From positions 400,453 through 464,452 of the forward strand of contig SCFE01000087.1 of assembly GCA_004352715.1 (NCBI GenBank): DNA of 64,000 bases. The letters are read 5' to 3'. The stretch is from Hofstenia miamia (Eukaryota > Xenacoelomorpha > Acoela). The position numbers were made by a program, and so were the translations under genes. The notes beneath the pieces are model-generated. The model saw only the letters and a list, made by a program, of their open reading frames with translations, searched no databases and had not been told where the DNA came from. This document shows, in pieces, positions 46,456-57,911 of this stretch. How positions within the stretch are numbered: position 1 is the first letter of the stretch; the number at the start of each line of letters is the position of its first letter.

Positions 46456-48184
46456 ACATTGGATTACTGGAAAATTTGTCTAACCTATTGAAATTGATAA
46501 TAGTTTGGAAATTGTTAAATGATGAAAAAAATGTGTTTTTCTCAAATTTATGAAGAAGCATAATCACGAAAACTCAACATTTGTACAACTCGCGGTCTCA
46601 AAGATCAAAATGAGTCTGCAGCAGGTTAGTGATTTCTATGAGTTAAAAGAGTATTGGCATATTGGAAACAGGGTGTTTTGCAATTTGTTTCTAAATGTTA
46701 TTTTCCAAATTTTCATAGGGTTGTTCGAGAAAATTATCAATAAAAAATTTAATGTTCTACGTCAATTATTAATTACCAATAAATGATCTTAACGAATATA
46801 AATAATATTTTTAATAATTTTTTTCAAGGAAATTTTGAAAATAAAAAGTAACATCTTGTCTTTATGGGGAATACAATACAACTATCGCCAGTTTTGCCTT
46901 AAGCGTTTAAGCTTAGGCATCGATTGGGAAACATGTCAGCCCAACCTGGGGTTGATCATGCTGTTGGTTACTCTTAGATGTGTTGCGCCTGGTCACACGT
47001 CATTTTATAATTGGGAGGGTGGAAGAAAATATCATTTTTGATGAAAGTTTGAAAAAAATTTTGGCATTTTCTATCATAACCAACTTTCTACCGATTTGTT
47101 TACGTGTATTAAAAGAAAAATGTATGTTGATAATTTGATACCTCAATGTTTGCTAGTATATGCATTTTATGAAAATTGTTGTACCTCGCAGCGGTTCTAA
47201 CTAAGAGACTACAATTTCTTCAAAGAATAAAATGTTTTAGACCCCTAAAATAATTTTTGTCAAAAATTTACTGCTAGCTAACCCTAATTCTAATACATTA
47301 CTGAAAAACAACATCATTTCTCAATTAATATCGATCACTTGTGTATGAAAAAAAATATTTTTACCTATATTAAATACACTATACATAATGATGTCAGAAA
47401 AATTTTTTTTGTGGCATGAAAACTTCCATTTCATGGAAAAATATGGCTTTTTCCTCGAGAATTACATTTTTAAATCGAGTTTTATCTCAGAATATCTGCT
47501 ATCCAGTAAAATCTGATAATCAAGTGAAATTTTACAGGATTCCGGGACATTCCTAACTGCAACTGTAACAATAGACAGTATCAATTTGTATAAAATGCAA
47601 ACAGCCAGTTTGTGGACAGGGTCTTAGTATCACATACGTATATATATGCATATAGATTACTTGTTATGTAGTGATTTGAACTTGAATTTTTTGTTTGTTT
47701 CACAATTAGGAAAAAATTTGTGAATGTTTTAGCTAATAGTTAGTGTTTATGTAATTCAATAACAAGCTATCGCATTTTCAAAAAATGACATTATTTACAA
47801 TACGCAAAAATGAGTATATGTGTATAGGTCGAAACTTATTGATTACAATATTCAAGCCATGGATTAATTCCGTTTGAGATTAATTACAACTCAATATTTT
47901 ATAAGCCATAAATAAGGCGGCCTTTTTCAATATTTTGATTTAGGCCCCCTCACTAAATCAAATCATCAAATAAATTTATTCATTTGTACATTAATAATTG
48001 ATATCTTAGAATCTCGAAGTACACGATTCCCAAAGAATCCTAAATATGGGAACCAGCACGTCTTGCTATTAGCTGTCTTCAGATGATCGCCTGCATAAAT
48101 GAAGTTCTGGTAAAATATTGTATTAAGTTTTAAATTTTCATTATGTTTTTAGATATTAGACACTCGTCAAAATGAATGAAAACT
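46456..48184. other. AT-rich stretch, no gene recognised
   Basis: Short open frames only (for example 46550-46786, 46835-47041) without recognisable domains. Lies between paralogues 2 and 3. Confidence 0.45.
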
Positions 48185-48540
48185 CAACAGTAATACTAGC
48201 CAATTATTTGGATAAAAATGCATAATTTTTGTAAATAATATTTGAAGGTTTGTTAGAATTTTATTGAATAGTAAAATCGTGCAGATATTTCAATAACTTT
48301 CAAAATTTTACATAAATTCTTTGAAAGTTTTTGTATAATACTTGCAAATATAGCGCAAGTATACCAAAAAAACTTGCAAATATTTGTAAGTATACTACAA
48401 AAACTTGCAAATATTTGCAAGTTACTTGCAAATCTTGCAGATATTTTGTAAAACTTGCAAAGTTTTTTATAAATACTTTGCAAGATTTTGCATATTACTT
48501 ACAAATACTTTTCAAGTTTTGCAAATTTCAGTTTGTTGGG
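48185..48540. mobile_element. Foldback-type repeat with ACTTGCAAATATTTGCAAGT units
   Basis: It contains several self-complementary CTTGCAAATATTTGCAAG units and ends TTTCAGTTTGTTGGG (reversed CCCAACAAACTGAAA), comparable with the start of the 45.1-kb element. Near its left edge GGATAAAAATGCATAATTTT is the same spacer as in the 20.1-kb element, linking the two. Open frames in it are repeat translation, not genes. Confidence 0.55.
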
Positions 48541-48992
48541 CCATTTTGAATTTATGCATTAAGGAATATTAACATAATTTAAAATATACTTTGGAGCAAT
48601 AACAGGGAATTTGCAAGAACTTTAAAGATTAAAGTTGTGTCACTTGCATGGATGATAAATAGCATCCGCTTAATCAACTAATATTTTACATTTCAGGCTC
48701 AGTTTGATTGACTCTTTGACCCGGTGACCTGGAGAGAAGCTGAGAGATGTACACGTAGCACGGAAAAACATAATCATAATTTTGAATTTACTAATAACAT
48801 CTGATTTTCTTCCAACTTTAACATATATTCACATATTTTGTATATGCTACTTACAATGATTAAGAATTGCTTAATTAGGAGAAGGGGTTTCATTAATGAA
48901 GACTGAGCTTTCATTCGGTGCTATTTAAAAACTTCAATATTTCAAGTTATCATACAAAGGAAGCCAATAATTTTTTGTCTACAAGCATTAGG
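48541..48992. other. 3' flank of third cysteine-rich gene
   Basis: AT-rich non-coding DNA between the foldback repeat and the polyadenylation signal of the minus-strand gene. Nothing else seen. Confidence 0.45.
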
Positions 48993-48998
48993 TTTATT
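48993..48998 (-). promoter_or_regulatory. Polyadenylation signal AATAAA (minus strand)
   Basis: TTTATT on the plus strand reads AATAAA 26 nt beyond the stop codon of the third cysteine-rich gene, giving a very short 3' UTR. Confidence 0.65.
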
Positions 48999-49023
48999 TA
49001 CATCAATGTAATTATGTTTTCAT

Positions 49024-49371
49024 TTAAGGTGCTTGATAGGCAGGAGGCTGCGGTGGATATTGCGGCGGTTGCTGCGCTGGATATTGCGCCGGATAGCTAC
49101 CAGTCTGTATGTGCACCACTCCTGGATGTTGAACCACATGAACTGATCCTCGAACTCTGGTTTTTGATTGGATGTTTATGATTACAACTACTATCACAAC
49201 AATTATAATGATTGGAGCACAAATGAAAAGGCACGAAATGAATAAGTAAACCAGTATAATTACACCTCCAATAATAGCACCCGTATCCCCTGAATCACAC
49301 GATGCATCACTGCAGATATTATCGCAACAATATTTTGCAAAGCCACAGTCGCTGTTTATTGTGCAAGACAT
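49024..49371 (-). CDS. Six-cysteine single-pass membrane protein, paralogue 3 (two PPxY motifs)
   Basis: 115-residue member of the same unrecognised family. Cysteines 3, 9, 15, 16, 20 and 25 are spaced C-x5-C-x5-CC-x3-C-x4-C; the NSDC and YCCDN phrases closely match paralogue 2. A glycine-containing linker leads to a hydrophobic helix (about 36-65) with CLFICAP (47-53), aligned with CICLFIC in paralogue 1 and CICVP in paralogue 2. The basic flank KTRVR predicts a cytosolic tail. The last 25 residues are rich in Pro, Gln and Tyr and contain PPQY (102-105) and PPAY (109-112), both PPxY motifs. Start ATG lies 9 nt after a candidate acceptor AG. It is transcribed towards paralogue 2, about 7 kb away. 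Function unknown; a membrane adaptor for WW-domain partners is a guess from the tail. Confidence 0.8.
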   Translation of the reverse strand: MSCTINSDCGFAKYCCDNICSDASCDSGDTGAIIGGVIILVYLFISCLFICAPIIIIVVIVVVIINIQSKTRVRGSVHVVQHPGVVHIQTGSYPAQYPAQQPPQYPPQPPAYQAP

Positions 49372-49380
49372 TAATTGTAT

Positions 49381-49396
49381 CTAAAATATAAATGTT
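49381..49396 (-). promoter_or_regulatory. Putative splice (cis or trans) acceptor of third cysteine-rich gene
   Basis: On the minus strand ACATTTATATTTTAG ends 9 nt before the ATG. Same layout as in the other two paralogues. Confidence 0.5.
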
Positions 49397-52300
49397 ATAA
49401 ATCTCGCATTGTGCGCTTAACTAATTATAATGCTTTAACAAATGGCGTTTAGTAAATTGAAAAATCTTGCAAGTTTATATAGCAACAAGGAAATTACTAA
49501 CAATTGGCTTTCAGTCGAGAGTGAAGGCCGGCTTTTGATATAATTTTTAAATTAATTGATTTTTTGAATTTCCTAAAATTTTATATGTAATATTTTTTTA
49601 AGTTTTCTTCACATTTACACCGACAAGTTTTTCTTACATTTACATAGTGCCCAAGGACTTAGATCGATTGTGCTCCAGAAAAGATGAAAATTACTTACTG
49701 AAACAAAAAGTCCTTTTTTATTACTTTGAATTTGAGAATCATCAGAAATATTTATGAAAAATGCTGCAGTTAGCAAATAATTTGAAATATTTTTACAAAG
49801 TAATCGTCATTGACTGTAAGGAGCGAAAAATTATAAATTTTAGAAAAAGTAAGACATGAAACTTGCAAAACTTAGCTCAATTTTTCATGCCAATTTACAT
49901 TAAATTCGTGTTTGTTACTCAAAATGCTAAAGACCATAAAATATATAAAATGAAAATTTAAAATAATAGTTTGACTCAAAATGCTCCTCATATTCAAATT
50001 CTATTGATCACTTTAAGAAAATTAATTAGTTTTGGAGTTACATAAAAATAGAGAAGGGTTCCGCGGCTTATCTCCAGACATAGGGTGTACCCAATAGCTT
50101 AAGTCTGAATAGAGTAAAAATGCGAGACACATAATTTTAAGAAATAGTTTTTATTGTTGCAAAAGATTAAGTTTGATCTGATGATCATACAGCGAGCTTG
50201 ATAATGAAAGTCTCTAATCAATGTAAAATTCATACATAACATGAAAACAATGTATTCTCAGAAACTGAAAGATTAATGCATGCCTTTTACCTTAACAGAT
50301 CATTTTCAAAATTTGACATTATGTAGACAAAAATTCCAACAGGTCAGTAATGAGTGAATTAAGAATACTATATTTATGCACACAGAATGCTAGTGCTAAA
50401 ATTTAAAGGTATTGTTTACATATTGACTTAATATTTACAAAAATATTAAATAACGGTGATCAACTTGGTATGCCAAAATTTCACTGCATTTGTTGATGTG
50501 TGCGTGGCACTTATTAAAATATAACTACCAATTCTCTCACTATCCATTATTATACTGCAGTTGTTTATATTTGAAATTAAAATTCGAATGCTTTGTTTCA
50601 AGTCCTATACCTAACAGGGCATAGTATGGATGGTTCTATTAATAATGTAATGTTTTTATCCAAAAGACTATTAATAAGCATTTTCAAGGTTCCCCTAGGG
50701 CTAATGAAATTATTGTATATAAATTTTAACTGCTGAAATGTAATAACGCGTGTAAACAAGATTAATGTAAAAGGTTAATTTACACAATGATGATCTACAG
50801 TGAAACACAAAGGCACCTGAATTGACTAGTTACATTGTCGTGATCGACATACTAGTTTACCTTGCATTTACCTCAAAAATGTCGTTTCAAACTTGTGTAA
50901 ATGTTTTTACATTTTTTTGGGGTTCATATTTGAAGCATACATTTTAAAAATAATTATTTGTTGCAAATTACCAGTCTTGTTTTTTATCTATTTCAAAAGT
51001 AAATTTAAGTAAGCAAATCGTTTGCGAGTAGATATTCTATCTTTTAAGTTACATTCACCGTCCTCTTCATCCCATTGTGAAATAAGTTATTAATTTCTGA
51101 GTTTGACTAAAGGTTTTTTTTATTTTCCATTCTGCTATTATAACTTCACACATTTGATAAAATTCTCCTGAGGTATTTTAGATTCTTATTGAATATTATA
51201 TCTGAAATTGAATCTTAGAGCAGTTTTTTGAAACCCTCTGTAAGGCTTACAATCATGCTTTTATTCTTCCTGGATGTAGGTTGTTCCAGACTAGTAAGCT
51301 TTTCTATTAATGCGTTGTAATAATACGTAATCAGAGATCATGACAAAAGTGTGTTACTATTGGAAAGAATGCTCAAATACGACTGGGTTTCCGGATTTCA
51401 AATACTATTTATATGATTATATTTAGTTTTCTAATTCAAAATCATGACGCAAACGGTTCTGATTTGATTTGGACGAAAATAAAGCTATGCTACCATGCAT
51501 TAGCAAAGATCATTGTATGAGCAATCAAAGACATTGTCTAGAGGTAACAAGGTTAGATAGTATATGACGGGAAACTGAAAAATGAAAATTTCAGCGGGTT
51601 TGAGGCAATTTTACAGTGAGAAAGTATGTTATTTCCAAATAAGTTTCAACAAATTGGCTGAAAAGACATTTCAGCTATCATCAATTTAGAAGTGAGCCGA
51701 GTCAGTCTGTTAATTAGCTGAGCTGCTTGCAACACTGGGACCTACTAGGATTTTACTATTTCTACAGGTATTTGCTTCATGATCATTATATATAAACATA
51801 TAAAATGTATTAAAAGGCAAAAATATATAAAAAATAGATGTTATACCGAAGCGTAAACGTTTAACAGTAGCAATGTGTAACTCTCCTGCGAACTCGCATG
51901 CATGAGGTCGTCAATAATCTATTCATGACCAATAATGGCCCATCCCATTTATAAATTGTTTTTTGACCAAGCACATTGGAAGCTTTGCAGTCGCCCCTGA
52001 CGAAAAGAGTTTCTCAAAGCTTTGTTGAAAAAATATTTACGAACTACGATGGATCAAAATAAAAGAGCCAATAATGTTTGAGTTCTCTCGATTGAAACGA
52101 CCTTACAAATAACATGATTTCAGTTCCCTGATTGAGTGCAAAAAAGATTTTTTGCTCTAACTATAGGACCTGATTTTGTAACGATTAGTTTTATAAGTAA
52201 TGTATTGTTTTGGTATAGTTTCTTTTACATGGGAGTTCTTTAAAAAAATGATATTTTATTTATGTTAGAAATATTTTTTTCACACTGATCTCGAAAAATA

Positions 52301-52710
52301 CTGTTCAGGGCTTTGTTTGCAATGAATGAAGTCAGTTTTCGATCATCCGAAGCTCTTGTATTGTTTGCATCAAATGAAATCATTCTGCGAATTTTTTTCA
52401 CATTTACAATTTACTCACCATTCCACATTTCAACTGTTCAACACATTCGTAGTTTAAAATGTGTAAATTCTAATATTAAGAGATATAGTGGCGTATGACC
52501 TAGTGAAATGCTGTGGGCAACATGACATAAAACATTTGCATTTTCAAATTTTTAATAAAATTCTCTGTGAAAAAATATCATTCAATAATTCATTAAATTT
52601 AAATGTGGTATACTTGAGTAAATGTTAAAAATATTAAATGACTAGCATAAACGAATTATACTTGGGTTATGTAATGTAAAGTGAGACAAATTAAAGACTG
52701 TTGTATAATN
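49397..52710. other. AT-rich stretch, no gene recognised
   Basis: No domain-bearing frame or paired repeat was seen. It would contain the 5' exon or promoter of paralogue 3 if its leader intron is cis. A single N at 52710 marks a contig join just before the gypsy element. Confidence 0.5.
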
Positions 52711-52761
52711 TCAGTTAGACGATCATGTTCACATTTCTTTTGTTCATCTTCCCTTTCTCCT

Positions 52762-53717
52762 TTATCTAAATTTGGCCAATCCCAATCGTACCATTGATCT
52801 ATCGATGTATCCATTGTTTTTTATGGGAATTACATGTCGTCGGTTTCTACGAATTATTTTTTCGTTGACCTTTATTAGATAGGACCGTGGAGTAATAGAA
52901 CCTTTTGCAATTATCTTTCCAATTCTGTTGTCCAAAGTGGTTACTCTTACATATTCGCAAGAATGTATTTCTGGGAGATCCCTGGCTGACTTATTGTAGT
53001 ATTTTAATTGCTTTCTTTTGTAGTGCTCTTCCCTTTTCTTATGCATTGGCTTCTCAAATATTACGGGTTTTAGCATTTTTTTGATATGAGATCGTTTGAT
53101 CGAAGTCTGTGGTTAAAAAGGAGTGATAGGCGGAAATCAATGCCTTTTTTGTAGAACATCTTAAATGTTTGAACACTCCTTTCAGCCATTCCGTTTCATT
53201 GAGGATATCGTGGACTGCTGGTAACTAGGTTTATCCCAAATTGCTCAGAGAATTTCCTAAATTCGTACAAACAAAATAGATTATTGTCAGCTATAACCAT
53301 GTGAGGTATTCCATGAGTACAAATAATGTCCTTAAACTTATCGATCACTGACCCTGCAGACTTGCTTGCTAATTTTTCAACTATTAGGAATCTAGAAAAG
53401 TAGTCAACGCAAATTAGGAAAGGTTTGCAACCAATTTCAGCTATATCTATTCCTACCTTTCTGAATGGAAGGGAGGGTCTTTCATGTAACAATAATGTCT
53501 CTTTCTTGTAGTTGGATTGATGCATTCTGCAATCATCGCAATTGTTGATAAATTTCTCGACGTCATATGACATCCTCGGCCAGAATACGAACTTTCTACA
53601 TAATTTTTTTGTTTTCACATTTCCCATGTGTGATGTATATCTGTTCTTGACGTAAAATGCATCCGTCCTTTGAGTACAGCTCATGTTTGATTTTTTCCAT
53701 TTGCTTCTGTTCTTCAC
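52762..53717 (-). pseudogene. Gypsy integrase, broken
   Basis: The upstream frame (53196-53717) has the zinc-binding N-terminus (one His in YTSHMGN where two are usual, and CDDC), then the catalytic core with the first Asp in VGIDIAE and the second in VIADNN. An in-frame TGA follows SSPRYPQ, and the sequence resumes with NGMAERSVQTFK, which holds the catalytic Glu. A second frame (52762-53076) gives the C-terminal, DNA-binding part ending IIRRNRRHVIPI. A frameshift follows: near 52711-52800 another frame reads YDWDWPNLDKGE. Inactive by stop, frameshifts and the missing His. Confidence 0.85.
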
Positions 53718-54267
53718 TTCTTATCTGATTGCGCTGAGGCCACGAAGTTGATATATAGCTTAAAATTTTCTTAGTGTCTTTATCTGAATTTATTTCGTAT
53801 ATGATCATTATGATTGTTGTACAGTCGTTCATTGCTAATGAGTGAATAGATAGAGTCAATTCTTCCTTGATGCTACTTGAGTTGACTTTTGGCAGTGGTA
53901 GTCTAGATAGTGTGTCAGCAAATACCAATTCTTTACCTGGTGTGTACGTTATTTTCAGAGACGGGTACTTTTGCAGCATAGCGAAGAGTCCTTGGATTCT
54001 AGGAGGACATGTTGCTAAAGGCTTGTTTTGAAGAGCTTCGAGAGGCTTATGATCTGATTCCACTTTGACATCTCGCCCATATGTGTACTGCTGGAAATGG
54101 GTACATGCATAGGTTATAGCCAATAGTTCATTTTCGATTTGTGAGTAGTTTTCATCATTGGAAGTCATGGATCTGTCGGCATACGCCGGGTAATCGTTTC
54201 CAACAGTATCTGCCCATAGGTGTATTGAAGGTACATAGTAGCGACGATTTTTCAGTAAGAGGAACAT
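53718..54267 (-). pseudogene. Gypsy RNase H and connection region
   Basis: The frame reads PAYADRSMTSNDENYSQIE then NELLAITYACTHFQQYTYGR and SDHKPLEAL, the RNase H domain of Ty3/gypsy polyproteins, followed by ITYTPGKELVFADTLSRLP at its end. The frame runs past 53717 into the integrase N-terminal part in an overlapping frame. RNase H seems largely intact, but the upstream RT palm is deleted. Confidence 0.85.
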
Positions 54268-54645
54268 GCCAATAGCAATTTGAAAGGTCCACCACGGAGA
54301 AGAATTTTTTTCCCATTGAAAAACTCACGCATTCTAGCAGATGATGGCGGATAATGGTATTCCGTTCAATAACTTTGTTCAGTGTTTTGTTGTCAAATGT
54401 AATTCTCAGATCACCATGCTTCCTACCCAACTAGTAGGATGATCAACCTTTGATATAATGTAAGTGTTTTCAAGTTCTTTAAGCTTCTTCTTTAATTTTG
54501 GCAAAATTGAGAGTGGGTATCTTCGAGGAGGGTGCATTACAGGTTTCGAATTCTGCTGAAGTGGTATCTCATATTGCTGGTCTATACATCCATATCCAGT
54601 GAAAACATCTTGGTTATTTTTCAAGAATTTGATAGCATTTGTCAT
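54155..54645 (-). pseudogene. Gypsy reverse transcriptase, N-terminal half only
   Basis: Two overlapping frames. 54406-54645 carries the linker and PTSWVGSMVI, equivalent to the SPWASPIV motif. 54155-54430 carries DLRITFDNKTLNKVI (RxCIDxRxLN) and FFSVVDLSNCYWHVPL, holding the first catalytic Asp, then FNTPMGRYCWKRLP. The sequence then jumps to RNase H near 54267. The GI-AP-FQ motif and the YxDD box, about 100 residues, are missing, so RT cannot work. Confidence 0.85.
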
Positions 54646-54773
54646 TCGGACCAGGTGCGTTTAATCTTACATTTTTCCGGGCCTTAGCCGAAAATGGTTC
54701 AATGGGGAATCTTTCACACAGTGCACCTCATTTATATGACCTTTCAAAAATGTAACTCCGAGAATCTCAGCTT

Positions 54774-55115
54774 CTAATGATGTGGTAAGACCTGTTGTTG
54801 GTTAGTTTTCTTTGGAACCACTAGAAATTTTGTGTTTAGGCATCTATTTTTTCGTCCGATATAAATTGGAACCTTTGTTTGCCCCATTACAGGAATCGAT
54901 TGACCACCATATCCGGTAAGTTTTGAGTTACATCTGCGAATCTGGATTTTAGTTTGAGTTTTCTCTTCAACTTCCTTAACTGTGGCGTAGGGCAGGACGT
55001 TGCATTGAGCTCCCGAGTCAACTTTCATTTTAATGGGCACCTCATGCATCTTGACTGCAGTAATTATTTCGTTGCGATTTTGTTGGTGTGCTCTAATTTG
55101 TTTATTGAGTCGCAC
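54774..55115 (-). pseudogene. Gypsy aspartic protease region
   Basis: IKMKVDSGAQCNVLP holds the DSG active-site triad of retroviral-type proteases (DSGA is common in this gypsy group). GYGGQSIPVMGQTKVPI and FLVVPKKTN follow, as in the K02A2.6-like gypsy elements. The frame ends at LPHH before RT. The upstream gag join needs a frameshift. Confidence 0.8.
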
Positions 55116-55183
55116 TCGTATTCGGAATCACTTTCAGATTCATCTAGATCGTGGATTTCTCTAGGTCTTTAGGCATTACCTGT

Positions 55184-55621
55184 TTACCTTTGTAATTGGG
55201 CACGACACTTTGTTGCGAAGTGGTTGGGTTTCCCACATTTCCTACAAGATTTACCAAAGGCAGGACACGACCTCGGCTTGTGCTGCCTACCACACTGTCT
55301 GCATTCAAATTCTTGATCGTTTTTTGATTTCAAACTCCTTATGTTGTTCCGAATTGTGTCAAGCTCTTTTTTCAGATTCAGGGAGTCGTCTTCTTCTGAA
55401 TTGTTTAATAATCTAGATTGCTCATCCGCTACTTCAGCACCTCTGCAGAATTGAATGGTTCTCTGTAAATCAATGTTGGGTTCCCTTAGCAGTCGTTCCT
55501 GGAGTCGTCTATCTTCAATGGTGAGGATGATTCTGTCACGAATCATGCTGTCTTGGATTGTTTCAAAGTTGCAATTCTTAGGCCGTGTCCTAAGGGTGTT
55601 CACATACTGATCTATTTTCAT
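55184..55621 (-). pseudogene. Gypsy gag with two zinc knuckles
   Basis: DSMIRDRIILTIEDRRLQER and LLREPNIDLQ match the gag core of Ty3/gypsy elements (xSLIRDRIVxG…LRERLLRE). The C-terminus has CRQCGRQHKPRSC (C-x2-C-x3-H-x4-C) and CRKCGKPNHFATKC (canonical C-x2-C-x4-H-x4-C), the nucleocapsid knuckles that bind RNA. The N-terminal half of gag is missing: the frame starts right after a TA microsatellite, which looks like the truncation point. Confidence 0.85.
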
Positions 55622-57089
55622 ATATATATATACAATTAAAAGGTATCAACCAAACACTACAATGAATGTAAGAACGCCTTAAGAAAGGGTTGTTGTACCA
55701 AACCTAGTTAACCACATTAACTAGGTTAAGTATAGGACATCCTTTTTCAAAAGGTAACACCAATAAAATATTAAGTACTAATCAAAGAACTGCTTTTTAT
55801 ACACGAAAATAATGCTAAAGTGTGAATAGATCTGTGCTGAGAAGGATTTTGCACTACATATGAGTTGTGAGCTGTGGCTATTCTGTTCATATTCAAAATG
55901 CATTGTAGTTAATAAGTGCTAAAACTGCATCTAATACTAACTAGATTTTGCAAAGAGAAAATGTAACTTTTGATTTAGGCCACTAGAAGGTTACCATAAT
56001 TATCCTTCATCATACTTCGAAAGACTAAACTTTGAAGCATAACATTTTTTAAAGTTAATACTTATTCCTGCTTTTTGTTTCTCAATTTGAAACTATCAAG
56101 TGATACATCACCTTAAAATCGGAAAATATATATATTTATGTTCTGTAAATATTGCAAATAATGCATAACTCGTCAGTAACATTTTCAATTTTATATACAA
56201 CATTTAAACTAGGGACAATTATATGCATATCTATATGATCGCAGTCTAATCCGATTGGAAACTACGACTGAATATTCCAGTGTGACTGCAGAGATAGGTT
56301 TTTGCTCTTTCAAAATAATCTAAAATGCTTGGGTGTTATTTTGTGAAAAACCTTTTAAAAAACTTGACTTAAATATAGCAAATAAAAGCTTTGTATTGGG
56401 ACAATAAAGGGCTATGAGAACAGAAGATATTTCTTCGTACTATTAAATTTCGTATAAACTGCTTAAGAGTACCACCAACGCAGTGTTACCAGAGATTATC
56501 CTTCTTAAATTGTATTACTCCAAAAAATTTTCTTAAAATGCCCGCATGTTTTCTATTTATTGACCAAAGATTTCAATTCGGATATAGTGTTGCTTGATGT
56601 CATTTGCACTAGGTAGTTATTTAAAAATTATGGATTAGAACACAACTTACCTGTTATTGAAAATCAATGTTGAGTGTATTACGAATTGACTCCTAAACGT
56701 TGCCAAAAATTGACAGCTGCAATTGTATACTGTACTGTTTAACATTTCATAATGCATGGAATTAAAACACCAGTTACATTTCTAACGTTAATTCCAGGTG
56801 TTTTAAATTGCCTCTGTCTTGTACTAACATGTTAAAGCTAATCTAAGGAAGGGAATAGCTTTTTGCTTATTTCCAAGAGGAAGACGTTTAAAAACAATAA
56901 ATTTTCCAGGGATCCTTACAGCATATCCTAATTTATACTTAGATATCCGGGCGTTAAGTGTGTTGATAAAAGATGAAAAATTTAGTGATTTTGTGAAACA
57001 ATGAAAACTATCCGTTTATGTGCTAAAAAAGGCATGACAAGAATGCGAACGCAATGAAAACACACACACAGAGAAAACAACAATATCAT

Positions 57090-57090
57090 C

Positions 57091-57124
<34 letters not shown>

Positions 57125-57137
57125 GCAACAACAACAA
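57090..57137. repeat. (CAA)n microsatellite
   Basis: About 16 CAA units with one CAG interruption. Confidence 0.9.
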
Positions 57138-57877
57138 GTTTAGCAACATCACGCCAAATGCAGGGGATGCACTTCTATATAAAAAAACACAAGATAAAAA
57201 AAATTAAAAATAATAAAATTCGAAAAGAAATTGTTCCGTGCATGTATCAATTGTAATTTCTCGTCTTTTACTTAGAGATGAATAAACATTTATAATGAAC
57301 CATATGACAGTATCCTATTGACAAAAGATCTTTTAAATGCTTCTGTCCTAACTAATGGTAGTGTCGCATCGTTTGTTTAGATCTTGTAATTGTAGTAGGT
57401 TTCCTATGTCTTAAAAATTCTTCATTTAATGAATGTCTAGAATTTTTAATTATTCTGTAGTAATTGGCAAGATCTTGTTTAAATAACATTTCATTAACTG
57501 ATATAGCACAGTTTGTATATTTTTTCTAAGACTTTTAAGAAGTTATTTATTAAGTTTAGTTAAAATACTTGCAATCGCTGTAGGATTAAACAATCGTGGT
57601 CACCAGGAGTAGATCAAAGACTTGAAATTCATTTTTACGATTGCGGATTTGGTTGCACCAAGAAAGACTGTCATATGCTGGAATGCTACCCCTTGGCTAC
57701 ATTGGACATGAATGGAGATTCTATTTTTTGTGTGTGGAGCATAGTTGGTTAATTTAAAAATACCAAAAAATCTCCCGATAATTAAAATTCAGTGATAATA
57801 AGACACAGTAAAACATCGTGAATGTTCAAAAAATAATTATTTTCTTTTCACAGTTATGCAGAAGCACACCAGAGATN

Positions 57878-57908
<31 letters not shown>
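57878..57908. repeat. (TA)n microsatellite
   Basis: TA run beside the single N at 57877, probably a collapsed repeat at a contig join. Confidence 0.9.

Positions 57909-57911
<3 letters not shown>

Larger units (their letters stand above)
52711..55621 (-). mobile_element. Ty3/gypsy retrotransposon, defective, LTRs not seen
   Basis: The minus strand carries, in the correct order, gag with zinc knuckles, protease, partial RT, RNase H and integrase. Every part is in a different frame or broken by stops. The 5' side stops at a short TA run (55622-55634) and the 3' side at the N at 52710, so both ends may be truncated and no LTR could be paired. Confidence 0.9.

Noticed and set aside
48253-48549. 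Overlapping open frames on both strands rich in Cys, Lys and Phe
   Set aside because: They are translations of the CTTGCAAATATTTGCAAG repeat units.
57090-57137. (CAA)n as a possible glutamine-rich coding repeat
   Set aside because: No open frame or gene context around it; a plain microsatellite.
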